Part shown: piece after piece, positions 34,983 to 46,300 of the stretch
Layout of the letters: every line of letters starts with the position of its first letter
How positions within the stretch are numbered: the first letter of the stretch is position 1
Assembly (NCBI RefSeq): GCF_003854935.1
Contig: NZ_CP033969.1
Span: 496,001-560,000 of the forward strand
Reading direction: 5' to 3'
DNA length: 64,000 nucleotides
Origin: Cupriavidus pauculus
Lineage (GTDB): Bacteria > Pseudomonadota > Gammaproteobacteria > Burkholderiales > Burkholderiaceae
Position numbers and translations under genes: made by a program
The notes under the pieces: generated by a model
What the model saw: only the letters and a program-made list of their open reading frames with translations
What the model was told of the DNA's origin: nothing
Database searches by the model: none

Positions 34983-35936
34983 TCAGCGCCGCTCGCTGGC
35001 CACCGCCTCTTCGAGCGCGTCGATGAACATCGCGCCGACGTTGAAGCCCGTCTGCTGCGTGATTTCCTGAAAACAGGTCGGACTCGTCACATTTACCTCG
35101 GTCAGGTAGTCGCCGATCACGTCCAGCCCCACCAGCAGCAGGCCCTGCTTCCACAGGCCCGGCGCCAGCGCTTCGGCGATCTCGCGGTCACGCGCGCTCA
35201 GCTCCTGGGCGCGGCCAATGCCGCCCGCCGCCAGGTTGCCGCGGATCTCGCTGCCCTGCGGGATGCGCGCCAGCGAGTACGGCACGGGCTTGCCGCCAAT
35301 CAGCAGGATGCGCTTGTCGCCTTCCTTGATCGCCGGGATGTAGCGCTGGACCATCAGCGTGCGGGCGCCGTTGTTGCCCAGCGTCTCGACGATGGCCCCC
35401 AGGTTCATGCCGTCGGCGCCCACGCGGAAGATGCCCATCCCGCCCATGCCGTCCAGCGGCTTGACGATGATGTCCTGGTGCTCGGCGTGGAAGGCCCGGA
35501 TACGGCCGGCGTCGCGCGTGACCAGCGTCGGCGTGACGAACTGCGGATACTGGCCGATCGCCAGCTTCTCGGAATGGTCGCGGATGGCCTGCGGCCGGTT
35601 GAACACGCGCGCGCCCTGGCGCTCGGCCAGTTCCAGCAGCCAGGTGCTGGTCACGTATTCCATGTCGAACGGCGGGTCCTTGCGCATCAGCACCGCGTCG
35701 AACGTGGCCAGCGGCAGCACGGCGGCCTCGCCCAGGCGGAACCAGTCGTGCGCGTCGTCGAGCAGTTCCAGCGGCCGGACCACGGCTTCCACCACGTCGG
35801 CGGCCAGCGAAAGCTGCGACTGCAGGCAGAAGAACAGCTCGTGCCCGCGCGCCGCCGCCTCGGTCATCATGGCGTAGGTGGAATCCTTGTAGGTCTTGAA
35901 GGTTTCCAGCGGATCGGTGATGAAGAGAATGCGCAT
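34983..35936 (-). CDS. gshB: Glutathione synthetase
   Basis: Second step of glutathione synthesis: adds glycine to gamma-glutamylcysteine using ATP. The 317 residues are of the bacterial ATP-grasp type: MRILFITDPLETFKTYKDST start, KPLDGMGGMGIFRVG near residue 158 (ATP loop) and EVNVTSPTCFQEI near 284 (metal ligands). It follows gshA by 92 bp on the same strand. Confidence 0.96.
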   Translation of the reverse strand: MRILFITDPLETFKTYKDSTYAMMTEAAARGHELFFCLQSQLSLAADVVEAVVRPLELLDDAHDWFRLGEAAVLPLATFDAVLMRKDPPFDMEYVTSTWLLELAERQGARVFNRPQAIRDHSEKLAIGQYPQFVTPTLVTRDAGRIRAFHAEHQDIIVKPLDGMGGMGIFRVGADGMNLGAIVETLGNNGARTLMVQRYIPAIKEGDKRILLIGGKPVPYSLARIPQGSEIRGNLAAGGIGRAQELSARDREIAEALAPGLWKQGLLLVGLDVIGDYLTEVNVTSPTCFQEITQQTGFNVGAMFIDALEEAVASERR

Positions 35937-36028
35937 GATGGCTCGTCGCGTTCGGCGTCAGGTGAAAAGGACCGGCCCGGGCGTGCCGGGCCGTGTGCGG
36001 GCATGACCGGCGGGCCGGCGCCCGGGGA

Positions 36029-37330
36029 TCAGAGGATCGGGTTCGGGTCGGTCTTCTCGAGTTCCAGCGACGCCGCCAGCAGCGCCAGCCGCGCCACCAC
36101 GCCATACATGTAGAAGCGGTTCGGCACGGCCGCGCCCGGCTTGGCATGGCTGTCCGGAATACCGTTCGGCGCAAAGGCCAGCGGCACAAAATGCATGCCC
36201 GGCGCGTTCAGGTTCTCGTCGTTGCCACGGCCGGTGTGCACGCGGTAGAAGCCGCCCACCACGTAGCGGTCGATCATGTAGACCACGGGCTCGGCCACGG
36301 CCTCGTTGACCTTCTCAAACGTGTGCACGCCTTCCTGGATGATGACGTCGGAGACCTCCAGGCCCTCCTTGACGACGCTCATCTTGTTGCGTTCCTTGCG
36401 GTTCAGGCCCTTGACCTCGGCCGGGTCGCGCACGGTCATGATGCCCATGCCGTAGGTGCCCGCATCGGCCTTGACCACCACGTACGGCGTTTCCTTGATG
36501 CCGTACTCGCGGTACTTCTTGGCGATCTTCTTCAGCACGCCTTCCACGGCATCGGCCAGTTCTTCCTCGCCAATCCGCTCGTGGAAGTTCACGCCCGACT
36601 GGCGCGCGAAGTACGGGTTCACCATCCACGGGTCGATGTCGATCAGCTTGGCGAACTTCTTGGCCACCTCGTCATAGGCCGCAAAGTGGCTGCTCTTGCG
36701 GCGCGTGGACCAGCCCGCGTGCAGCGGCGGCAGCAGGTACTGCTCCTGGATGTTCTCCAGCACCGGCGGGATGCCGGCCGACAGGTCGTTGTTCAGCAGG
36801 ATCGAGCACGGGTCGAAATCCTTGAGCCCCAGGCGGCGGCCCTTGGAGCCCAGCCGCGCCAGCGGCTCCACGACCAGCGTCTGGCCGTCGGGCAGTTCGA
36901 TCGGGGTAGGCTCGGTGATTTCCTCGGACAGCGACCCCAGCCGCACGTTGAGCCCGGCCTGGCGCATGATCAGCGACAGCCGCGCCACGTTCTGCAGGTA
37001 GAACATGTTGCGGGTGTGGCGCTCGGGAATCAGCAGCAGGTTCTTGGCGTCCGGGCAGATCTTCTCGATCGCGGCCATGGCGGCCTGCACGGCCAGCGGC
37101 AGCATTTCGGGGGCGAGATTGTTGAAACCGCCCGGGAACAGGTTCGTGTCGACGGGCGCCAGCTTGAAGCCGGCATTGCGCAGGTCGACGGAACAATAGA
37201 ACGGCGGGGTATGTTCCTGCCATTCCAGCCTGAACCAGCGCTCGATGGACGGGGTGGCGTCCAGGATCTTCTTTTCCAGCTCGAGCAGCGGACCGTTCAG
37301 CGCGGTGATGAGGTGCGGGACCATATCCAT
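36029..37330 (-). CDS. gshA: Glutamate-cysteine ligase (betaproteobacterial type)
   Basis: First, rate-limiting step of glutathione synthesis. The 433 residues belong to the GshA type found in betaproteobacteria and some other proteobacteria, distinct from the E. coli enzyme. Characteristic stretches are PHLITALNGPLLELEKKILD near residue 5, GGFNNLAPEMLPLA near 68 and VVKADAGTYGMGIMTVRDP near 285. It is upstream of gshB. Confidence 0.92.
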   Translation of the reverse strand: MDMVPHLITALNGPLLELEKKILDATPSIERWFRLEWQEHTPPFYCSVDLRNAGFKLAPVDTNLFPGGFNNLAPEMLPLAVQAAMAAIEKICPDAKNLLLIPERHTRNMFYLQNVARLSLIMRQAGLNVRLGSLSEEITEPTPIELPDGQTLVVEPLARLGSKGRRLGLKDFDPCSILLNNDLSAGIPPVLENIQEQYLLPPLHAGWSTRRKSSHFAAYDEVAKKFAKLIDIDPWMVNPYFARQSGVNFHERIGEEELADAVEGVLKKIAKKYREYGIKETPYVVVKADAGTYGMGIMTVRDPAEVKGLNRKERNKMSVVKEGLEVSDVIIQEGVHTFEKVNEAVAEPVVYMIDRYVVGGFYRVHTGRGNDENLNAPGMHFVPLAFAPNGIPDSHAKPGAAVPNRFYMYGVVARLALLAASLELEKTDPNPIL

Positions 37331-37742
37331 CCTAAGGAATCAGCTTTATTGTCCGCCCCGATTGTAAGGGAACGGCTATCACCCTGCTGGCTCCGGCCGC
37401 ATAACCATATGCGGCGGCCGGCTTTGGGGATGGGGAGATGGGGACGATGGCCCGATTTCAAAGGCCGGCGCGGCCCGGCGCGGCGCCGTGGGCCGTAATG
37501 GGCATAAAAAAAAAGCGCGGCATCACGCCGCGCTTTCAAATGGCCTGACAGATACGGGGAGCGTTCTGCAGGTGGAGGAAACTGCCTCATTGGCACTCTA
37601 GGCCCGCGCCCCCTTAAAGACAATTGAGACTTTTTAAGATCCGATTTAAGCACCCTGCGAATATCGCCGGGGCAACATCTGCATCGGGTCGCCAGCGGGC
37701 CCAACGCCGGCGAAAGTATCGCATAATCCACATCAACGCCGG
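37331..37742. other. 412-bp intergenic region, no coding frame
   Basis: Between gshA and the OB-fold gene. It holds a strong minus-strand terminator at 37505-37536 and an AT-rich stretch near 37610-37660. No protein frame is convincing. A short minus-strand RNA starting near 37640-37700 and ending at the terminator is possible. Confidence 0.4.
37505..37536 (-). terminator. Minus-strand terminator in the gshA upstream region
   Basis: AAAGCGCGGC/GCCGCGCTTT with a 5-nt loop is followed on the minus strand by nine T. It lies about 200 bp downstream of the OB-fold gene stop. Confidence 0.85.
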
Positions 37743-38105
37743 CTAACGCACGACTTCGAGCCGGTCGACCTCCACGTGCGGCTGCCCGATGACCTTACGC
37801 TCGAATTCGCCGGTCAGCCTGACCTCGCGCTTGTCGTCAATCGCCGGATGGTGTCCGGACAGCAACTGGTGGTCGATCTCGACACGCATCTTGCCGGTGG
37901 CATCGGCAAACTCGTAGTCCTCGCCGCCCAGGTGCCGGACGATCCGCCCCTGCAGCAACACCTGCTGGTCGTCACGGCCCTGCGCCAGCAGGTCCTTGAC
38001 CGTGGTGGTGGTAGAGACAGCGCCCGGCCCCGCGTACTGCGCCTGTGCGGCGGCGGACGCCAGCACGGCGCCGGCGACAAGGATCCATCTGGAGAATCGT
38101 GGCAT
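37743..38105 (-). CDS. Periplasmic OB-fold protein (NirD/YgiW/YdeI family)
   Basis: A 120-residue protein with a cleaved signal peptide (residues 1-23, ending AAAQAQ) and a BOF (bacterial OB-fold) domain: TTTTVKDLLAQGRDDQQVLLQGRI then YEFADATGKMRVEID. The family includes E. coli YgiW, linked to stress tolerance; no enzymatic role is known. The ATG at 38105 has GGAGGT 7 nt upstream. A longer frame from 38198 begins inside the 37-bp repeat and is unlikely. Confidence 0.88.
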   Translation of the reverse strand: MPRFSRWILVAGAVLASAAAQAQYAGPGAVSTTTTVKDLLAQGRDDQQVLLQGRIVRHLGGEDYEFADATGKMRVEIDHQLLSGHHPAIDDKREVRLTGEFERKVIGQPHVEVDRLEVVR

Positions 38106-38172
38106 GGCTGGTACCTCCATGTGGTGGATGGGGGACGCCCGACCACCATACGCCGGCCCGCCACGCCCGGTC

Positions 38173-38209
38173 TTGATCCAATAAAAAAGCCCCGGCACAT
38201 GGCCGGGGC
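38173..38209. repeat. Left copy of the 37-bp direct repeat bounding the CDI island
   Basis: Identical over 37 bp to 55985-56021 in the same orientation. It comprises TTGATCCAAT followed by A6 and the hairpin GCCCCGGC-acat-GGCCGGGGC, which is an intrinsic terminator when read on the minus strand. The flanks outside the 37 bp differ. Confidence 0.85.
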
Positions 38210-38462
38210 TTGAGGTGTATCAACTCAAGCCAGTAAGGCCCTACCCGGCGACACCCGCCGCCACCGCATCACCCGAAAAGGTCCGCTTCCATGCGGACCT
38301 TTTCTTTTTTGTTCCAACATCGCAAATTTTCGTGTTTCTGCGATTTTTGCCAGGACAGTCCGCTGCTAGTTTCCGGAGCCTGCACGCCACGCTTCTCCGC
38401 GCGTGTGACATCTGCCGGCGCGAGGGTCGGCCAGTTTCCTACTTGGCATAAAAAATCGCAGC
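38210..38462. other. Upstream region of the cdiB-like gene
   Basis: Holds the terminator at 38276-38310 and an inverted repeat ATCGCA-N14-TGCGAT (38319-38344), with a third ATCGCA just before the cdiB-like start. Composition shifts between GC-rich and AT-rich. The promoter of the secretion operon should lie here but no clear -35/-10 pair is visible. Confidence 0.4.
38276..38310 (+). terminator. Terminator at the left island boundary
   Basis: AAAAGGTCCGC-ttccat-GCGGACCTTTT is followed by CTTTTTT. It insulates the secretion operon from plus-strand read-through. Confidence 0.85.
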
Positions 38463-40268
38463 ATGGGTCGAAGTTCGGTTTATTGGTTGAGCCGCGCCAT
38501 TCCAGCGGCGGGCGTGTGGTGGGGCGGACTGGCGCTGGCGCAGGTGCCGCCCGACGTCGCGGATGCGGTGCGCCGGATGCAGCGCGAGCAGAGCCAGCAG
38601 TTGCAGCGGGAGCGCAGTGTCGAGGACGCCAGCGAGCGTGCCCGTCAGGTTCAGGCGCCCACCGTGGCGCTGGAAAGCGGCGCCCGCCCTTCGGACGCGT
38701 TCTCGGCAGACCTTCCCGCGGAGTCAGCGTGTTTCGACATCGCCACGTTGCTGCTCGAAGTACCGGCACAGATGTCGCCTGAGACCCAACGCCTAGGCGC
38801 CAGCGCTTTGCCGATGGACCCTTTCCGCTTCGCACAAGACTACCTCGACCGCTTCGCGGGCCAGTGCATCGGCCGCGAAGGCATCAACACCATCGTCCGC
38901 CGGCTCGGCGCCCAAATTCTCGGGCGTGGCTACACCACGACGCGCGTGGCCGTACCGGCACAGAACCTGGCTTCCGGCACGCTGCGCCTCACGCTGATAC
39001 CCGGCGTGATCCGGCAGATCCGCTTCGCCGACGCGGCTACGCGTGGCACGTGGCGCACGGCCTTCCCGGCGCGCCCGGGCGACCTGCTCGACATCCGCGA
39101 CCTCGAACAAGGTCTCGAACAGATGAAACGCGTGCCGAGCCAGGACGTGGAAATGCAGATCGTGCCCGCCGAGCTGCCCGGCGAATCCGATGTCGTGATC
39201 ACGGTGAGACGGCAGAAACCGTGGAAGCTGGTGGCCGGACTCGACGACAGCGGCAGCCCGGGCACCGGCAAGCTGCAAGCCAACGCCTCGGTGGGCATCG
39301 ACAACCTGCTGGGGCTGAACGACCTGTTCAACCTCGGCGGCAGCCACGATGCCAACACTGGCCAGGGCGGTCGCGGCACCTGGGGCGCCAATGCCAGCTA
39401 CTCGGTGCCCTGGGGCAACTGGACCATCGGCGCCAGCGCCAGCACCTATCAGTACTTCCAGCGCATCGCCGGCCACAACGAGACGTTCGAGTCGAGCGGC
39501 GATTCCAGATCCGCCGAGCTGAAGGCCCAGTACCTGCTGCAGCGCGACCAGTTCCAGAAGAACACGCTGCAGTTCCGGCTGGGCAGGCGGTGGAGCCACG
39601 CGTTCATCGCCGATACCGAGATCCTGAACCAGCAGCGCAACACCACGTTCGCCGAGCTGGCGTGGCTGCATCGGCGGCAATTGGGCCCGGCCCAGCTCGA
39701 TCTGCAACTGGCCTACCGCTTTGGCGTGCCGTGGTTTGGCGGCCAGACGCAGGTCCGCACGCTGGAACCCGACGCGCCAGGCCTGCGCAACAGGTTCCTC
39801 TATCGCGTGGCGGTGCTCGATGCCACGCTGGCCGTGCCGCTCAGCCTGCCCGTGGGCGATTCGCGCCGTCTGCCGCTGCGCTACGTCACCACGGTTCATG
39901 GCCAGTACACCGGGCAAGCCACGTTCTCCAGCGAGTTCCTGTCGATCGGCAACCGCTGGACCGTGCGCGGCTTCGACGGTGACCTGACGCTGGCCGCCGA
40001 GCGCGGTGCCTACTGGCGCAACGACCTCGAAGTGCCGCTCGGCGGCAGCGGCTACACCGCCTACCTGGCGCTCGACGCGGGCACCGTGGGCGGTCCCAGC
40101 GCTGCATGGCTGGCTGGCCGCACGCTGGCCGGCACCGCCGTGGGCCTGCGCGGCAGCCCGTTCCGGGGCCTGTACTTCGACGCCTTTCTCGGCTGGCCGC
40201 TCTACCAGCCCGACACCTTCCCGACCCGCAAGCCAACCGGTGGCTTCTCTGTCTCCTATCAGTACTGA
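38463..40268 (+). CDS. cdiB: Two-partner secretion outer-membrane transporter (CdiB/ShlB/FhaC family)
   Basis: TpsB transporter that exports the large exoprotein encoded just downstream across the outer membrane. The 601 residues have a signal peptide (ending ALAQ near residue 27), a helix-rich plug/linker (Gln/Arg-rich, 30-75), two POTRA domains (about 80-245; the second includes MKRVPSQDVEMQI) and a 16-strand beta-barrel. The conserved VRGF motif of barrel loop 6 is present (TVRGFDGD near residue 502), and the protein ends in an aromatic (SVSYQY), typical for BAM insertion. Only 32 bp separate it from the exoprotein gene. Confidence 0.93.
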   Translation: MGRSSVYWLSRAIPAAGVWWGGLALAQVPPDVADAVRRMQREQSQQLQRERSVEDASERARQVQAPTVALESGARPSDAFSADLPAESACFDIATLLLEVPAQMSPETQRLGASALPMDPFRFAQDYLDRFAGQCIGREGINTIVRRLGAQILGRGYTTTRVAVPAQNLASGTLRLTLIPGVIRQIRFADAATRGTWRTAFPARPGDLLDIRDLEQGLEQMKRVPSQDVEMQIVPAELPGESDVVITVRRQKPWKLVAGLDDSGSPGTGKLQANASVGIDNLLGLNDLFNLGGSHDANTGQGGRGTWGANASYSVPWGNWTIGASASTYQYFQRIAGHNETFESSGDSRSAELKAQYLLQRDQFQKNTLQFRLGRRWSHAFIADTEILNQQRNTTFAELAWLHRRQLGPAQLDLQLAYRFGVPWFGGQTQVRTLEPDAPGLRNRFLYRVAVLDATLAVPLSLPVGDSRRLPLRYVTTVHGQYTGQATFSSEFLSIGNRWTVRGFDGDLTLAAERGAYWRNDLEVPLGGSGYTAYLALDAGTVGGPSAAWLAGRTLAGTAVGLRGSPFRGLYFDAFLGWPLYQPDTFPTRKPTGGFSVSYQY

Positions 40269-40300
40269 ACGCGGCCCGTTGCGCGCCCGAATCGTCGATC

Positions 40301-43300
40301 ATGAACAGCAATCGCTATCGCCTGGTTTTCAACAAGACGCGCGGCATGCTCGTGGCTGTTGCCGAGTGCGCGGCATCGCGCGGCAAGTCCGCCGGGGGCC
40401 AGTCTGGAGCGCGTGCCGCGCCGGCCTCGCCCGTGCTCGCGACGCTGCGTGCCATCGCCTGGAGCGCACTGCTGCTGCTCGGCGTGGTGCACGGGGCGGC
40501 GGCCCAGATCGTGGCCGACCCCGCCGGGCGGGGGCCGGGCGTGACCACGGCACCGAACGGCGTGCCCCTGGTCAACATCAACCGGCCTTCGGGCGCCGGG
40601 GTGTCGCACAACCAGTACCAGCAGTTCTCGGTCGATGGCCGGGGCGCGATCCTCAACAACGGCGCCGCCATCAGCCAGACCCAACTCGGCGGCCATGTGC
40701 CCGGCAACGCCAACCTTGGCACGAGCGGCCCGGCCCGGATCATCCTGAACGAGGTAACTGGCGGCAGTCCGTCCCGGCTCAACGGTTTCGTGGAAGTGGC
40801 GGGCCAGCGTGCCGATGTGGTGATCTCGAACGGCAATGGCATCTCAGTGAACGGCGGGGGCTTCATCAACGCCAATCGGGCCACGCTGACCACGGGCGCA
40901 CCGGTATTCGGGGGCGATGGCAGCCTGGCCGCCTTCCGGGTCACCCGCGGCGGCATCCAGGTGGAAGGGACAGGCTTCAACGGCTCGGGCCTGGAGCAGG
41001 TGGACCTCGTGGCGCGCTCGGTCACGCTGAATGGCAAGCTCTGGGCCGACAGCGCCAATGTGGTCTCCGGAGCGAACCGCGTGGACTACCCGGGCCTTGG
41101 CGTGCAGGTGATCGAAGGAGAGGGGGCGCGGCCCACCGTGGGTATTGACGTGGCCAGCCTCGGGGGCATGTACGCCAACCGTATCCGACTGGTGGGCACT
41201 GAGGGTGGCGTCGGCGTGCGCAACGCGGGCACACTGGCGGCGCAGGCCGGCGATTTCTCGATCGACAGCGCCGGGCGCGTGGTGCTTGGCGGAACCACTT
41301 CGGCCACCGGCGCGCTCGCGGTGCGCGGCGCGCAGGGTATCGATAACCGTGGCTCGACGGCCGCTGGCGGCACGATGACGCTGGCCAGTGACGCCTCGGT
41401 CGATAACACCGGCACGTTGATTGCCGGCGGCGATCTCGCCCTGACTGGGCAGACGCTGCACTCGACGGGCACGCTTGCGGCAGGCATCGACGCGAACGGC
41501 AAGGCCAGCCAGTCCGGCAGCCTGCGCCTGAAGGCGGGGAGCGTCGCCACGGCGACTGGCGACAACCTCGCCGGCCAACGCGTGGAGATCGATGCGGCCC
41601 GCATCCAGCTCGGCGGCAGCCGGACCCAGGCCGGGGCCGATATCGCCCTGACGGCGCGCAGCGGCGGCGTGGGGTTGGCCGGCGCGCGCGTGTACGCAGC
41701 GGGCAGGCTGGAGGCCGAAGCGCGCGGATCGATCGACACGCGCGGCGCCCAGGTTGCGGCGGCCACGATCGACGCGAAGGCATCAGGCGACATCAACAAC
41801 TCGGGCGGCACGCTGGAGGCAACCGGCTCGCTGGACGTGGAAGCCGGCGGCAAACTCGCCAATGCCAACGGCCGGATCATCAACACCGGCACGGGCAGCA
41901 CGCGGGTGGCGGCCGCGACGATCGACAACACGGGCGAGGCCATGCTGGGCGGCAATGGCGATGCCAGCATCCGGGCGGATCGGATTGACAACACCGCCGG
42001 GGGGCAACTGGTATCGGGCGGTGCGCTCGCCATCGCGGCGGGCGAGTCCTTCGACAATGCCGGCGGCAAGACCTACGCCGGCACCGGCCTGGCGCTTGAC
42101 GCGCAGGACGCGGCCGTCAGTAACGATGGCGGCAGCCTGGCGGCCGGCACCAGTGCGGTGCTGCGTGCAGGCAGCCTGAGCAACGCGGGCGGCAAAGTCC
42201 TCGCGGACGCCGATATCGCGCTCGAAACCGGCCGGCTCACGGGCGCCGGCACGATCCATGCCGGCCGTGATCTCGCACTGACGCTTGGCGGCGCCTATGT
42301 CAATGCCGCCGGCAACGTGCTGAGGGCAGAGCGGGACCTGACAATCAAGGCGCACGGGGCGTTCACGAACCAGGCGCGGCTGGAAGCGGTACGGGGCTTG
42401 CAGCTCGACGCCGCTCGCATCGACAATCAGGCCGGCGCCGTCATCCACGCCGGCACCACCACGCTGACCACGTTGGGGGCGCTGAGCAACGCGGGCCGGA
42501 TCGAGGGCGATACGCTGACCACCTCCAGCGCCACGCTCGCGAACAGCGGCACCATGCTCGCCGATGTGCTGACCAGCCAGGCGGAGCGCATCGGCAACGA
42601 TGGCCCCCATGCCGTGATGGCGGCTACCGGCGTGCTGAACCTGTACGGCAGCGCGCTGGTCAGCAACACCAACGGCGCCACGGTCTACAGCCTCGGCGAT
42701 ATCAACATCGCCGCCGATGGCGAGCGCGACGAGCGGAGCCTGCTGAAGCACCGCGCCGCGCGGGTGGTCAACGACAGCAGCACCATCGAGGCCGGCAGCA
42801 GCAGCGGCGTGGTGGAAATCGCCGCGCAGGAACTGGTCAATCAGCGCCCCGCGCCCGTGGTGGAGAGCGACACCACCACCGAGACGAAGCACGAGCGGAA
42901 GCGCGAAAAGTACGTGCATTGCGCCACGTCCAACGCCTACCCGCAGATGGGATGTACTTGGGCGGTCTGGGCCGGGCCCTACAAGACGCCTGTCGACGGC
43001 ACGTTCGACGCGGCGCAGATTGTCTCGCACGATACCGGCAAGAAGCGGCTGGTCGTCAACATCAACGGCGTGGCGACCCGGATCGACTACAACACGCTGA
43101 CAGACACCGATGGCGTGCTGGCCGTGAACTACTGGGACGGCTACGACCGCGACATCCACTACGACCCGGCCAGCGAGTACGCCACGCGCAACGACGCGCG
43201 CAAGAACTGGCAGCGGGTGGAGATCGCCCGGGACACCACGACCACCACCACTACGGAGCGCGACGCCAATCCCGACCAGCGCGGCGCCAACCTGATCAGC

Positions 43301-46300
43301 GGCGGGGGCATGATACTGGCCAACGTCGGCACGCTGACGAACGCCTACAGCCAGATCGCCTCGGGCGGCGACATGCTGATCGGCGACATGGAACAGTCGG
43401 GCGATGTCGCCTCCGGCCAGTTCAGCTCCACCAAGGTCGTCAACACGGGCCGCACGCTGTTCGAACGCACGCGCCATGACATTGTCTCGACCTACGCCTG
43501 GAACAAGGAGATCGACAAGGACGTGGGGCCGGTGGTGCAGCCAAGCATCATCGAAACGCCGAAGGAAGTCGGCTCGATCGGCGGCACGATCACCGCCGGA
43601 AACAGGCTGACGATATACGGCGGCGGCATCCGCAACGAGGACGTCGGCAAGCTGGACCCGCTGGCCGGCACGGGCAGCACCGGCCTGCCGGGCATCGATG
43701 GCGGGGCCTCGGGCGGCACGGCGTCGCTGGCCAATACCCCGTTGACGCTGCCGTCGAACGGGCTGTTCCACTATCGCAGCGACCCCGACGCCACGTACCT
43801 GATCGAGTCGGACCCGCGTTTCGCCAACTACGGCAACTTCCTGTCGTCGGACTACATGCTGGGTCTGCTCGGCATCGATCCATCGCTGACGCAGAAGCGC
43901 CTTGGCGACGGCTTCTACGAGCAGAAGCTGATCCGCGACCAGATTACCGAACTGAGCGGCCGCGTGTACCTGGCCGGCCATGACAATGCCGAGGACCAGT
44001 ACACGGCATTGATGGCGTCGGGCGTGCAGGCAGCACAGCAGTTCAACATCCTGCCCGGCATGGCGCTGACCGCCGCGCAGATGTCGGCGCTGACCACCGA
44101 CATTGTCTGGCTGGTCTCCGAGACGGTCACGCTGCCCGATGGCGGCAAGCAGAGCGTCATGGTCCCGCGTGTCTACCTGGCGCAAGCCAACGCCGCGGAC
44201 CTGAAGCCCAACGGGGCATTGATCGCCGCCGAGGATATCGAACTGCGCGAGTCGGGATCGATGCGCAACAGTGGCGTGATCGACGCCGGCAGCCGGCTGT
44301 CGATCGGCGCCGCGCAGGACCTGCACAACCGCGGCGGCACGCTGCGCAGCGCGGGCGTGGCGGCGATCACGGCGGGTCGCGACATCGTCAACGAGTCAGG
44401 CCAGATCCGGGCCGACCAGCTCGGGCTCGTGGCCGGCCGCGACATGCGCAACGAGACGCTGTTCGACCAGCAAGGCGTGACGCACGCGGTGGGCAACGCG
44501 AAGGCGTCGGCGAGCCTGTTCGGCAGGCAGGCTGGCATCACCTCGACCGGGGACCTGCTGGTCTCCGCCGGGCGCGATGTCAGGCTGGCGGGCGCCACGC
44601 TGGCAGCCGGCGGAAACGGCACGGTGGTGGCCGGCGGACAGTTGACGCTCGACGCGCTGGCCGGCCGGACGGCGCAGTCGGTCTATGAGAGCCCGAGGCA
44701 GAACAGCGCCGACAGCGAGGTGCGGCACGCCGTGTCGAGCCTCCGGTCAGGCGGCAGCCTTGCCACGAGCAGCGGCGGCGACACCACGCTGCGTGGCGCC
44801 CAGGTGCAGGCTGGGGCGGACCTGACGATGATCGCCGGCGGTGACTTCGTCGCCCAGGCCGTGACCGACGAGCGCACGCACGACAGCGTCGGCCGCAGCC
44901 GCAAGCACCAGCGCGAAGAACACAGCCGCGACCAGACCACGGTGGGTGTATCGATTTCGGCGGGCGGCAACGCCACGCTGGCGGCCGTGAAGGCCGGCGA
45001 CAACGGCGGCGGCGTCAAGCGCACGGACGGCAAGGGCAACGTCGAACTGATCGGTGCGACGGTCACGGCCGGCGCCGATGGCAAGGGCGATGGCGCCCTG
45101 ACGGTAGTGGGTGACCGCAACGTCACCGTGGCCGAAGCGCGCGAGTTGCACGACAGCAGCCTCGATGTCAGCTCGCGCAGCGGCAGCTTCGTGCGCCGCA
45201 TGTCGAAGAATGCCAGCACGAGCAGCCGCGCCGACCTCGGCGTGGGCAGCACGCTGTCCGGCGATTCCGTCAAGATCCAGGCCGGCGACGACCTGCTGGT
45301 GCGCCAGAGCCAGATTGCCGGCACCACCGGCGTGACCCTCCGTGCCACCGAGCGCAACGTACTCGTCACGGCCGGACAGAACATCCGCGAGGAAAGCCAG
45401 TCGCAATCGCGCAAGACCTCGGGCGTGTCCGGCTTCGCCGGGCAGGGCGGCATCGGCGTGGGCGTAGGCAGCAGCCGCGCCAGCAGCGCGAGCCATACGC
45501 TGGCCGTCACCCAGAGCGACGCGCGCAGCATGGTCGGCGCCAGCAACGGCAACGTGGTGATCGTGGCCGGCAAGGACGCGGCGATCATCGGCAGCGATCT
45601 CGTGGCTGGGCGCCATGCCGCCGAAGCCGATCCAGCGGCGGGCAACATCGATATCCAGGCGAAGAACGTGATGGTCGCCGAGGGCGTGGATCGTATCGCG
45701 CAAGATGCCAGCGCCAGCCGCAGGTCGAGCGGCCTGTCGGTGGCATTGGTGGGCACGCCGTTCGACACCTCCAAGAACCTCGACGCGGTGCACAAGGACG
45801 GCAGCGCCGTGTCGCGCGCGCTTGGCACCGTCAAGGAACTGGGCGCCTCGGCGCTGACCACGCCCCAGATCGCCGTGTCGGCCGGAAGCCAGCGCAGCAG
45901 CAGCGAGTTCTCCAGCGTCGCCACGGTCAGTAGCGGCAGCAGCCTGACGGGCGCCGGCAACGTTCGCGTCCGCGCAACCGGCAGCGGAGAGACCGATGCT
46001 GCCGGCAAGGCGCTCGACGGCAATATCCTCGCCTCGGGCAGCACCATCAGCGCTGGCGGCGCTGCGCTGCTGGACGCCGAGCGCGGCGTGACGATACAAG
46101 CCTCGACCGACACCTACAGCGAGCGCAGCAGCGCCCGCAACAGCGGCTGGAAGATCAGTGGCGCCTCGCCCTCGCTCGGCGACGTGGCCCGGCATATCGG
46201 CGGCGGACCGAACAACAGCGGCGTGGGCATGGTGCCTTTCGGCACCGAGCGCGCCAGCAGTAGCGGCGAGGTTGCCAGCAGCCGGCAGAACGCCAGCATG

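Noticed and set aside
40106-40300. Upstream extension of cdiA into cdiB
   Set aside because: The ESPR signal peptide starts at the ATG at 40301; the extension overlaps the cdiB-like barrel sequence.
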